Positions 1-10,620 of a stretch of 64,000 nucleotides of DNA are shown here, in pieces. Numbering within the stretch: position 1 is the first letter of the stretch; each line of letters starts with the position of its first letter. Position numbers and translations under genes: made by a program. The notes beneath the pieces were generated by a model, which was not told the DNA's origin, did no database searches, and worked only from the letters and a program-made list of their open reading frames with translations. The DNA comes from Asterella californica. Its lineage: Eukaryota > Streptophyta > Marchantiopsida > Marchantiales > Aytoniaceae. Where the stretch lies: assembly GCA_036924285.1 (NCBI GenBank), contig JAYKYS010000016.1:4092001-4156000 (forward strand). The letters run 5' to 3'.

Positions 1-479
1 TACATGATTTGCTGCTTACCTGCCCCGTCTCTAATTCAGATAATATGGCCTTTTACCTGCAAAACCTTGTTATCGATCAAGGGTGTGATAAAATAATGCA
101 ATGTTAAAAAGGGTGATGTCAAGTTGAAAAAACATATTAGGGGAGACGATAACTAAAAATTTTGTTAGAATGACTGAACTATATTGTATACGAGAAAAAC
201 TATGCTACAGTCGTTATCACATGGAAGTAATTAACAACTTCTCGATCTTATCTTATAAACCATAGCCACTCACGCGAATGTCCACAGATCACGGAGCTCG
301 CACGTCTCATTAACACACGATCTCACATCCCAGATAACCGTGAACGTAGCATCTAATGACATCAGATGAGTTACACAAAAAGATCCGTGAAACACAAAAA
401 ATCAACACAATACAAATTCTACGTTAAATTCACATGTGAGCCTGTCACAACATGATAGCATAAACTGACTCCACCCATT

Positions 480-2000
480 GCTCTCAAAAATCAACTACCA
501 GCTATGTACACTATACATGTCTTCAAACTCTTGTACATGTTTTCCATCTTACTCTTCCATCTTTTGTATTAACTCTAACAGAATCTCAACAGTAGGTTCT
601 ACACCCATGTCATCTTGCTCTACAAGAATAGATTACGAAAACTCTTACATTTTTGTGTGAGAATCTCTAAGGGTTTGTCGGTTTAGCTCATGTCTTGAAC
701 GAACAGTAAAACATTATATTGAATGCTTGTCATAAAGACTACGAATTCTAGCATAATGAGATCTATCATTCATTATTTTTATCTTCATTCAAACAGTGAT
801 AATGTAAAGTTGGCCCAATATGACAAGATAAGAAGCAGATGATTGTATTAAAAAATGTTGCTAAACCTCTACTTCTCCAATCCTTACGCGCACATTAAGG
901 TAAGCTCCATATAACTCACCGTTTTGATTGTTTGCAGCTCGAAGTATCCGACCATGGTCTCTTTTGATTCCATTGTTTCTTCTCACACACCTCCTTTTCC
1001 TAAAATTATGTTGATGTCTGACCCATGATCCACAAGTGCAGTTACTGATTCAGAAAGCTCTCCAAGCAAACATACGTTTCATTGCTGTACGTGCCTAATA
1101 CCTCTATTTGAAGTTACAGTTTGTACTTGACTTTTCCTCCTTGAGTTCCTCATCCTCATTCTCAAATAACAACATTACCACCAACTCATACCTCATGCTT
1201 GACATCTCTGAATCCTTGAACGTCAATAACATCTATCACTTAAATCATCTAACTAGTCACTTGCTCTACTAACACCTACTCTTCCTTTTCACGATATCAT
1301 GAAAATTTCTTTTCGCAATATCAAGTACTTCACAAAGAAAAAACTCAACTCTGACATCTAGAATATGTTGCTCCAGAATAGTACGCAAGTTTGTTGCTGT
1401 TTTGATGTCAGCACAGATGCTCTTGCATCTAGGTAGAAGCATCTCGTCGTCTTTTGTCTTCTACAATCGCATCTTGTTCACTACTTGCTTCCGAAAATAT
1501 TCGAACAGAAGTTATATGTATAGGGTCCTTCCATCCCGTAGCCCTCCCAATGCTTCTGTGCCTCTCTTCATTACTTCAACAGCTTGCTTAACCAGAGTTG
1601 GGTTATAGGGCACACACCAATTCTATAAATTTTCACTTGGATCCCATGCTCATGGAACAACTCAATCCTTGAATCCAAGCAAAATGATTTTACTTCTATC
1701 TCTCAACTGTTATAACCAACTTCAGTCGATCATTTTGAGATCAAATCCAATCCAAACATAGGACTATTTTACATCATGCAACCAGCACGGCGTACTATCT
1801 AATCTCTTTAACAATACTAAAATATCATCTCTCAAACTCTCGAGACACTCAGAAACGTGACTCTTGATATCGGTTTGACCCCCCTTGACTTTGAACGATA
1901 ATAACACTCCGCTTAGAACTCCAAATCTATCAACCATTTCTTCTAAATTGTAGGTGCGCTCAAGAGCTTTCCAACGAGACCTCACAATCCGCAAATGAAG
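480..2000 (-). pseudogene. Degenerate Ty3/gypsy gag-protease relic in R1
   Basis: Read on the minus strand, this is a badly decayed relative of the A/B polyprotein. At about 1600-1300 it keeps gag C-terminal patches that align with A2 (an HILDVRVEFFL-like stretch and an AKRNFHD patch). At about 1067-995 it keeps the protease motif TALVDHGSDINI, and at about 800-750 a DRSHYARIRS patch found after the protease in A2. Stops and frameshifts interrupt every domain. A 76-codon open stretch at 1764-1994 recurs in R2 but I do not recognise it. No reverse transcriptase or integrase follows. It is a fossil with no expected activity. Confidence 0.7.
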
Positions 2001-2094
2001 AAGTCCTTCAGAACTCCAAAATCGTGCTTAGAACTTAGATGAACTTGAATGATCGAAAATGGATCAATGAGAAAGAAGATTGGAGGTCACTTCA

Positions 2095-3604
2095 TTTCCT
2101 ACTTGGCATTATAGATTGAGTTGTAAGCTTAAAATACACTCACACCTTCAAAGCTTGAACCAACATACTTCGGCCTCCAACCTTAACATAGGATAATCAT
2201 CCTCGTCGGATGATAGAGATAACAATAACACAAAAATACACGAGACTCAATACAAAGTCAAGATAATGATCTTGAATCTATCTACGATGAAAGATATGAC
2301 AAAGAGAAATGAGTAAGTCATCACTTGATTACAATATTTCTCACCTACCTCGTGATCCATGCACGACAATAGATCTTCCGTCGACAACGACATTAGATAT
2401 CAATTTAGACGTTGAAAGAGACATTGACCGAAAAGTTCAAGTCCATTCACCCGGCAAAGTAAGATGTATCTAAATTGTTATGAATATTTCAAATTATTTT
2501 CACGTGAATTCTAAAATTTATGATATTATAGAATATAACACTTTTGATCCTTCATGTCATGTAAAGTTGATTGACCTCAAAACAAAAATCCATTAGCGCA
2601 ACTTGGTTGCTAGCGGCGGTTGGTTGTATCTTTATAGAACATTTGATAAGTCTACAATGACATTGATTATTTGAATATGTTCAAAAATTACTAATAATAT
2701 AAAATTTAATTCTCACATTTTAATACTTATCAATATTTTGTTATATACTCTGCATTATTTGTCCATTATGTATTATGTTATATTCATGATAATAATTCCT
2801 TAGTCTTATGATGATTATCAACTCAATGAAAAACACACCAAATTAAACGCATGTTGATCAGTTGATGTAGTTGCACATGTTGATGTATTTGCATAAGTTT
2901 ACAATTTACAAAAATATACATTTATATATGCGGATATCATGCCATGTTTAATATTTATCATCTAATATGTAGGTATGAACGTATAGTTCTCTATACAATT
3001 ATTATAGGGTGATACTATAAAGTTTAAACAACTTTATAGTTTTAGTGTTACTACTGTATTTCACAAAATATCTTCTTGTATGTTTCTTATCATTCTCCTA
3101 TACCTAATACTCCAACAAGCTTAAAAAAGGTGGATGTTTGGAAATAAATTTAACAAAAAATAAGAAGATATCCTTGAAAAATCATTAGTCTCTAGAGTTT
3201 ATATAAATATTCTCATGTCTCATATGGTTGATATAATTTGTCCTCTCGTATTCCATAGACGTGAGGGTTATAAAGAAAGTAGCTATCTCTTGAGAAGTGC
3301 AAAAAAGATTTCTCTACTTACATCTAGTTCTCCTATCAACTTAGTATCTATCACTATAAAGTACTTAAACTACACAAAACATAAATAGTTCCTTATAACC
3401 ATATCAAGGATACTCTCCTATTCATTTGATAGCTCAAAACTAGACCAATCAACAACAACCCACAAGACAAAAGCAAGTATGAATGGGTCGTTGACGATCA
3501 AAATGACACCGGATCTAGCTGTATTTGAGAAACTTACTTACAAGTAGGAGGTCCCACGATCTTTGTATTGGGTCGTCCTTGACACGAGGACACTAGTGAC
3601 ACGT
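2095..3604. other. AT-rich stretch without a recognisable gene
   Basis: About 1.5 kb of AT-rich DNA with no convincing open frame on either strand and no RNA gene I can recognise. The same sequence is present in R2 (46863-48372) and is missing from R3, which jumps from the equivalent of about 2090 to about 4635. It behaves as non-coding filler of the R unit. Confidence 0.6.
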
Positions 3605-4446
3605 TGTTGTGTCGTGGATCGGCTTGTGGTTGAAAGGGAAGATTGGGAGGTAAATTTCATCGACTCGATGATTATGCAGATCTCAGTGCATCATTGTGTA
3701 CGGTTGATCAAATAGACCAACTTTAGTTTTTGGATCTTCACCTATATGCAAATTAAGAGAGTTATAGCAAGTTAAAGATTTAGAGTTTTGATCAACCATG
3801 ATGCTGACATGGCAGTTTGAAGGCTTACATGGATAGTGCTGACATGACACTTATGTTGTGTCTATGCTGACAAAGAAAAGTTGCTGATGTGGTAGTGATG
3901 ACTTGGAATTTTGCTGATCTATCAACGTGACTTGATAATTTTCACTAGGATGGATTATGATGTGACGGTGTATTGATTTGATAGTGAGGGTGATGTGACA
4001 AATTAGTGACAAGGCAGGAAGGTTGACATGGTCACTCGACCAATCAATAACTGGATATCCATCGAGGATGACGATAAGAATGCTAACAACGTGTGTCATC
4101 GAGTCGTTGGTGAGCTTAACCGATCGTCCTTACCACGGACGATGAGTCCGTCGATACAAGCGACCTAGACACCGATGATGCATGCCGTCCGGATGTGTCA
4201 AGCATTGATGACGGACGACGGACGACGTATCTTGCATAGGTGTCACTTGGGTAGCTACATGGATACCATTTGGGAGGATACATGTGTGTCTTGAAGCACA
4301 TTTAGCTAAGTTTAGAATCGACATGTGTACATGATGAGATGCTTGTGTACATTACTCTAGTGTTGTGTGTTGTTAGGATCCAAAATGGATATTTTATCTG
4401 CAATGAAACCATAGGACCTTGTTGTGAATAATTTTGCATCGAATGA
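3605..4446. other. Non-coding part of R1 with an LTR-like left border
   Basis: The stretch opens with TGTTGTGTCGTGGATCGGC, which closely matches the 5' end of the family B LTR, but the similarity stops after about 20 bases. It continues with TGCTGACATG-like short direct repeats (about 3810-3910) and a CGGAC-GATGA-GTCCG hairpin near 4136-4150. The open frames here lack domain signatures and look like chance ORFs. It may be a remnant LTR of the R element, but I cannot define a right border. Confidence 0.35.
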
Positions 4447-5410
4447 TTAGAAACTACATTCGGAAGTTCTTTGATCATGCAAGGTTTCTTCCGATGACGA
4501 AAAAAGGTCTCAGCAATCTAGAGCTTTGAAAGATTAGAAGTCAAACCAAAACAGAGTACCAAGTTGTTCAGAAGATTGCATTGAGAATGTACTGTCATTT
4601 GATAAGGGTTTGAAACGCAAGTTGGAAGCTACTTCACCAAATTCCAATAAGAAGAAACAACAAGTTAGAAGAACAAAACTGGTAAGACTTGTTATGAACT
4701 TTAATAAAAACATCTTATGTAACTTTCTTGAACAAATGCACAATGCTTGATTTTACTTTTTTCTCTTCCTTGCATAATTGATGCGATGTACAAATTGGCT
4801 ATACCGCATATTATAACCATCTTCTGTTTCGCTTTACAGTCCTGCATATTGTATATAGACCAATTGTGACTATCTCTCTCCAAAATGAACATATTCAAGG
4901 ACGATAGACATGTTTCTTGTTGTTTGGTATGTAGTGTGTAGATAATAAGAATATCAAGTTCTTCCTGTCACTTCTTAAGCATGGATGGTCTATTAAGCAG
5001 GTGATTACAATCTGCACTACTGACCATATACTTGGAAAGATATAGATATTCTCGATTACATGGTTACAATGAGAACTTGTTCTTGTTTTTGTATTTTGCA
5101 GTTCATTGTGGATGATGAAGTGGAGCTTAGTGAAATTGACAATGACCGAGTGATTGTAAGGAGAGGAACAGTAGTCTACTTAGCTGGAAAATTGACTTTC
5201 CAATAGCAAGAGATAGTCTTTGGTACCACCAAAGTCCGGTTGATTGAGGTTTATAATCCTCAACTCCTGTTGTATGTAAAGAATATGAACGATGACCTTC
5301 CGTAATTGGTTCTTGGCGATGCTTTGAGCACTAGTGTGATATGGCTAGGGAAATCAGTTAGGAAAGCGGTCACTGATAGCACCATGATAGCCTCGAGGAT
5401 TAAAAAATAG
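4447..5410 (+). pseudogene. Spliced-gene relic with a phase-0 GT-AG intron (R1 copy)
   Basis: Two coding blocks are separated by an intron at 4682-5101. The donor reads CTG then GTAAGA, and the acceptor follows a T-rich tract ending TTTTGCAG. The upstream block ends in a basic stretch (residues KKKQQVRRTK) in phase 0. The downstream block (5102-5410, 103 codons including the last stop) continues in phase 0 with FIVDDEVELSEIDNDRV and ends ASRIKK-stop. Two in-frame stops break exon 2 (TAG at 5204, TAA at 5303), and there is at least one stop in the upstream exon, so it cannot make this protein. I do not recognise the family. All three copies in the window carry the same two exon-2 stops, so the gene was dead before it was multiplied. 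Confidence 0.6.
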
Positions 5411-5443
5411 CGGGGCTGTATATATTAGAAACTAGAAAAGTTT

Positions 5444-5990
5444 CGCAGTGTCCGCACCAAAATGCTCGAACTCCTTTTTAGACCCTTGCTTCTAAGTTTA
5501 GAGTTTTACAAAGATAAAAATAGACCAATGGGAGTTCATAGCTCCACTTGGCTGTCCTTTAGTGCCCTAATCCACATGGTAACTTAACTTCACTCATAAG
5601 CTACCACGTCAGCCCTCTAAAGTACCAACGTAAATCTTAAACTACCTAAAATGACACGCAACCCTGAAAGATAACTTAAATCAGTTAGAAAGCGTGCATG
5701 GGCGATAAGTAAGTACAACCCATGAGCTTAAACTCTATCAACATGGTAAACCTAAGTTAGGTACTTTGAACATTAGAGATATGTATGAATTCACTTGCAC
5801 AAGCGTGCGGATAAACATAACTTACATAAACTTGAACAAGATAAATAGCATACTATCAACCTACTAGGATTCAAAACGTATAACACAACGGTGTTAACAT
5901 ATGCATAAAGGACTAGGAGTAATATTAAGCTAACTTCTACGACTACTAACTCTCAAGTGTCGAAGTAGAAGCGTAACACGTAGTCGCAAA
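5444..5990. repeat. F-type LTR fragment in R1
   Basis: This segment matches the right-hand third of the F LTR (about 41795-42330), including the stretches around ACCACGTCA, AAGCGTGCATGGGC and CCCATGAGCTTAAAC. It lacks the LTR terminus and internal F sequence. It lies between the gene relic and the E leader. Confidence 0.65.
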
Positions 5991-6157
5991 TGCTCACAAC
6001 TTCCAGAATCGACTTCTTTGACGTCTTAACTTCACTCAGAGAGACTAACTCGTAACAGAGAGGTGAATTACTCACTATGTGAAACGATTCACATCACGAC
6101 ACCGTCCTAGTAGAGGATAGGTGAGCTCAGTAGTAGCGGGATTAGGCAAGTAGGCGT
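5991..6157 (+). other. E-element leader piece ending at the A insertion site
   Basis: It holds the inverted repeat ATGTGAA-ACGA-TTCACAT and a short conserved stretch also present at about 40340-40440 and 51000-51159. In the third copy it runs directly into E gag sequence (GGCGTCACGTG). Here it is interrupted after GCGT by the A LTR stub. No coding function seen. Confidence 0.5.
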
Positions 6158-7285
6158 TGTCGTAGCGAGAGCCTTTCCTTTGAGCAAGGGCGAACCTTCT
6201 GGTTGTGGCTAGCGATCAATGCACAGCAGAGCGACAAGTTTCCTATAGATTTCTCTCTAACTTCCTCGATAACTAAGTGCTTTCTGTCTCTCAGTAAAGG
6301 GTCAAGATAACCACACGGAAACGTTGGATGATCATGGGCACGACAAACGGAATATGTGATGACATGATCTCTCGGTAGTATTCCTCTCCGAAGTTTCTCA
6401 CTACTAGGGCTTCGTACATGGCTTTGGGTCGACAGATGTGTCTTATCTCGCACTCGGTGTTAAAGTTTACAGGAGGGAGCTGATTTAGATCCATCCTTCG
6501 TCAGATGAGGATATAGACGGTAAGATCCCATTCTTGGCCGTAAGTGACAACATGTAAGATCACAGGGACAGCAAGAGCATGATTTGCGCGGTAAAGTTAT
6601 GCCCAAAGGATCCTATCAGAAACTGTTGGAAATGAACTCGTTCCATGTACATCAGTTTGATCTGGAAAGGGTTTCGGAAAGGGAATCTGGGCGGTAAGTA
6701 GAGTCCTTCGTCCATCTCTCACAACATTTGCACTCCACCTACAAGGGTGTTTCGGTTCCTAGAACGCCGATACCATCTCATAAGATCCCTAAGATGACCT
6801 CTTCACGAACAATCTGTTGAAAATCCCAAGGTCGAATGTCCCACACAGGTCACTCCCCTTTGCTTAAAAGTTTCAAACCCCAAACAAGGATAGGTGCAAG
6901 CTCCCTAACCAAGCAACCTAAGCCACACGGGCCGATGAGGTGGCACACATGCACATCGCATGTTTGGTGCCGTCATACTCATCCACGTGTAGGTCGTCTG
7001 GTTGAAAGGTTCTAATGCATGCACCGTAACGTGTCCTAATACAAGAGACTAGGCTAGACAGGTAGTCGACTTTACAAGTCAAGGATCGCACTTTGCCACG
7101 TTGAGTGCGAACCTGACAACCACATGACGTGGTTACAATGTAGGTCGCTAAAGTCTCATCTACGCTTAGAATACACCCCAAAGCAATACAAACGTTACAC
7201 TGGATACTTTTCTGCCAGCTGCCGCTAACAAGACTCGGGACCTGGACTAGATACCGTTGCCGATACAACTCGACAGAAAAACAGC
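6158..7285 (-). repeat. Truncated family A LTR stub
   Basis: It starts TGTCGTAGCGAGAGCC directly after GCGT, exactly as the A2 left LTR does at 51160. It follows that LTR for about 1126 bp, including the frames that give MRDKTHLSTQ-type ORFs, then stops at 7285, where family B gag sequence begins. A full A LTR is about 2029 bp, so roughly 900 bp and all A internal DNA are missing. The abrupt switch marks a deletion or recombination breakpoint. Confidence 0.85.
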
Positions 7286-8452
7286 CGAAGAAGGATGATT
7301 CAAACTATGGTATCTCCGAAGAAGGATGATTCAAACCTTGAGGAGATTTTGCGTGGAATGCGAGATCTGCAGATCAAGCTCACAAGATTGGAAGAGAAAG
7401 GATCTACAAGCGGAGCAAGACCGGTTGAGAAGCAAGGTTGGATCCAGTGGTGTATCTGATGCGATGGTACTGATCATCCGCGCAGAGATTGCAAGGAGTT
7501 CACTGATATCTTACAGCAAGGAATGATCTTCTGGAAGGATGGGAAGGTAGCGTTGAGGGATACTGGTGCACTTCTTCAGACCAACTTTGGTAGAGGAGGG
7601 ATGAAGAAGTTGGTTGAGGACCACCTATCAGCGCAAGCAGTTGCAATGGTGGAAGCTGGAACCTATGGCACGAGAGTTGAGGATCAAGCTGAGAGAGGTT
7701 TTAACGGGCAAGTTGAGCCAAGTGGATTGTGGTCATCTGCCATCTCCAAGAAACAAAAAGGGAAGATGACACGTGAGACATTGCTGAGAACAACTGTTAC
7801 GATCCGGAAGGATACTAGATGGAAGGATCCGATAGAAATTCTATCGGTGCATGCTTACATTGCCAAGAACCAACCCGAAGCGTTGTTGGAAGAGAAGAGA
7901 AGACGAGATTCAGAGGATGCAGGGGAAGGAACTTCTTCCAAGAGACAGACTCGAGGAGAGAAGGTTTGTCAAGAGCTTCGGGATGCAGGAGCTCAAGATC
8001 TACCGATGGATGATGCTCCTTCTCCATCGAAGGAAAGAGTGAAGGATTCTCAGAAGGAGAAGGGTAAGCCGGCTGCATACAAACTACAGTCGGACATCGA
8101 AGCTTCAACAGACTTAAAGGGAGTCTTGGAAGATCGCATTCTGAATGCGAAGGTGGAGTTTACCTTGAGGAAGTGTTGGGCATTGCTAAGCGTGGGTTTC
8201 ATGATGTCACCATCGATGTCATCAAACAGAAGCGACAGATTACGAGTGAGACTGGTTTATCACATGCCTTGGATACTAGGATGTCTGTGGATGACGAGAG
8301 AGAGTTTGCAAAGTGCAGTGTTTAGTCTTCAGAGGAAGAAAGAGATCAAAGACGCAGGGTACATTTTAAGGATGAAGAGGAAGATGGGAAGCAGAGCTCA
8401 AGTCATTACAGTCACAGTCACTGGGCTCGAGCTACAACGGAGACGTTGGTGA
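7286..8452 (+). pseudogene. B1 gag C-terminal region with zinc knuckle
   Basis: Gag packages element RNA into virus-like particles. What remains is the C-terminal half. A CCHC knuckle of spacing CX2CX4HX4C (CI-stop-CDGTDHPRRDC) lies around 7451-7492, but its Trp codon is TGA at 7457. The open frame 7523-8452 then carries the conserved FWKDGKVAL and TNFGRGGMK patches shared with A2, a basic EEKRRRD region and a SDIEASTDLK patch. After about 8173 the frame shifts and the last 90 residues are nonsense relative to A2. Not functional. Confidence 0.8.
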
Positions 8453-8454
8453 GA

Positions 8455-8649
8455 ATCTGAGACTTGGATGAGCCGGTGGTTGCTCTGATCGATCATGGGT
8501 CAGAAATCAACATCATGTCGAAGGAGCTATACAAGAGGAAGAAGTGGCCGATCGACATAGAGCATGGGTGGGTCAGAAGAGCAGCCAACAACACAAGAGG
8601 AGACTTGTATGGAGTTTGTCCAAACATCAGAGTGCGCGTATGGAGATAG
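8455..8649 (+). pseudogene. B1 retropepsin fragment
   Basis: A retroviral-type aspartic protease that would cut the polyprotein. The active-site loop reads ALIDHGSEINIMS, with Asp-His-Gly in place of the usual Asp-Ser/Thr-Gly, as in A2 and the R relics. It is followed by WPIDIEHGWVRRAANN. Downstream of the IRVR patch the C-terminal half, including the flap-to-ILGQ region seen in A2, is deleted, and the chain joins out of frame to the linker before the RT. Confidence 0.75.
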
Positions 8650-10000
8650 TGCCTTTTGTATAGGGTTTGTTGGGTTTTTAGAGTGTGGGATTGCTATCTA
8701 CAAGAAGGTAGAAGAGCTGAGGAGAAAAGAACAAAAAAATTTGCGTGATGTTGAGTTGATGATGAAAGAGTTGGGTGAGCTAGAAGGAGATGAATGGATT
8801 TCTGGTGTTTATGAAGAGGATGGGTTGGAAGATCCTTTGCGAGAGATCATGTCTATTGGATGGGAGGATATGGATAAGGTTGTGCAGATTCATTCAAGGG
8901 AGGTCTATTCGGTGATCAAATCATTCTGTGCACCGGAGGTTCGAGTTGAGACAAGGTACAAGACAGTGGATAGGAAGATAAAGCCAGTTGTTGGTCCTTT
9001 TTCGGAAGACACTAACCAACAGATGGATCGAGCTTCAAGGGAGAAGAGTTTGAGAGATTCTGCAATGATAGGACACAAGTTCACTGAGAAGACCCTTGAA
9101 GAGCTGAAGATTGGATCTGATGGGTCTCTTCTACCAGAAGAGAGGATGTGCTTCAAGGAGATGCTTTCACGACATGGGAAAGCATTTGCCTTTGAGCCAC
9201 ATGAGATTGGGTGTGTAGACCTGTACGTTGTTACCCCGATGGTTATCTTCACGGTATCGCATATGCCATGGAACTTGAGACCAATTCCAGTACCGCGGGC
9301 TCACTTGCCCAAACTAGTGGAGTTGCTGAAGGAGAAGATGCGGATGAAGATCTTGGAACCGTCGTTTGCACCGTATTCGAGCAGATGGTTTATAGTGCCT
9401 AAGAAGAATGGGTCGCTGCGGTTCATCCAAGACATGCAACCGGTGAACGCAGTAACAATCAGAAATGCTGGGGTGAGATCGATTGTGGATGAGTTTGCTG
9501 AAGCGTTTGCAGGAAGAGCAATTTACTCAATGGGAGATCTTTACTCAAGGTATGATCAGTTTCAACTAGCGGAAGAGAGCAGAAGCTTCACGACAATGAG
9601 GACACCTTTGGGGTTGGTTAGGATGTGTACTTTACCAACTCAGTAGCACATATGATGAACGGGATGAACCGAGTTCTAAGAGACTTCATCCCTGAAAAGA
9701 CGATGCCGTTCTTGGATGACATCCCCGTCAAAGGATGTGTGGAAGATGAGAAAGATGAAGCATTAGATCAGAGGGGGTGTGAAAAGATCTTATCTCGACT
9801 TGAGGAAGTTCATCTTACGCTGTCAGGTGCGAAGTCTACATTTGGGATTAGAGAGGTTTTGATCGTTGGTCATTTGTGTGGATCGTTTGGTCGGAAGCCA
9901 GATCCGAACAAGGTGGATGCGATTGGAAGGATGAAGGAGGTTTGCAACTCGCTGACAGAAGTAAGAAGATTTTTGGGTGCTTGTGTATTCTATCACATTT
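8650..10000 (+). pseudogene. B1 reverse transcriptase (broken)
   Basis: The plus-strand frame 8564-9646 carries the acidic linker and the RT fingers: EPSFAPYSSRWFIVPKKNGSLRFIQDMQPVN, of which the core is WFIVPKKNGSLRFIQDM, then the first catalytic Asp in YSMGDLYSRYDQFQL. About 10-11 bases are missing at about 9632, which destroys the LPQGATNS motif and shifts the frame. The second frame (9625-10248) resumes with TNSVAHMM and has the catalytic FLDD box at about 9711. It then covers the palm/thumb with RRFLGACVFY. Two lesions at least, so inactive. Confidence 0.85.
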
Positions 10001-10620
10001 GGATTCCTCATTATGCGCATGTGACGGATCCGTTGTATGGATTGTTGCGTAAGGGTCATAAGTTCAGATGGGAGGAAGAGCATACTAATGCGGTAAGGAA
10101 GCTGAAGTCTTTACTATCATCTCCTCCAGTTCTGGGAAGGATTGATTACAAGGGTGTTAGGCCGGTGGTTCTTACTGTGGATACAAGTCCAGTTGCAATT
10201 GGATGGGCAGTCGGACAGGATGATGAGGAAGGACAGGTTTGCGGTTAGGTTTGGAGCGAAGGTGTTAAGTGCTCGACAACGTGCTTACCCGCAAGTGAAG
10301 AGAGAACTGTGGGGTATTGTTTCAGCTATGAAAACTGAAAAAGAGTATTTGATTGGAGCAGTAGTGGTGGTTGAAACAGATTGCTTGCCGTTGTTAAGGA
10401 TGATCATGAATTGTTCAACTCTTGATATTGCGATGTTACGATGGATCGCATATATCAAGTCGTTGAACCCGGAGTTTAGACATATTGCAAGGAAGGATAA
10501 TCCGATGGCAGATATGTTATCTCGAGCTCGGTATGATGGAGAGGATGAGATGATTGAAGATATTGATGACGTGGGTGCAAAGTTCTATTCAATTGCACAG
10601 ACAGGAAGGGAAGATGGAGT
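10001..10620 (+). pseudogene. B1 RNase H region (broken)
   Basis: The RNase H domain starts near VVLTVDTSPVAIGWA (first catalytic Asp) in one frame and continues after a shift near 10240 in the next (AYPQVKRELWG, then ETDCLPLL with a catalytic-type Asp, then ADMLSRARYD). A further frame change at about 10600 separates it from the integrase. Its role would be removal of the RNA template during cDNA synthesis. Confidence 0.75.

Larger units (their letters stand above)
1..6157. repeat. R1: first copy of the 6-kb R unit (segmental duplicate of 44767-51159)
   Basis: This stretch matches R2 base for base at a nearly constant offset (about +44768, then +45002 after a 234-bp insertion in R2), with only scattered substitutions by eye. 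The match already starts at the first base of the window, so the true left edge lies outside. R1 holds a minus-strand gag-protease relic, an AT-rich middle, a spliced gene relic, an F-type LTR piece and an E leader. It ends with GCGT, the target duplication of an A element. The duplication includes the A insertion junction, so it happened after that insertion. Confidence 0.9.

Noticed and set aside
1764..1994. 76-aa ORF conserved in R1 and R2 as a functional small protein.
   Set aside because: R1 and R2 are recent duplicates, so conservation is uninformative, and R3 breaks the frame.
4130..4175. Hammerhead-ribozyme-like GATGAGTCCG near a hairpin (retrozyme possibility).
   Set aside because: The CTGATGA and GAAAC core parts are not both present in the right order, and R2 carries a change in the GATGAG part. 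It is a plain CGGAC/GTCCG hairpin.
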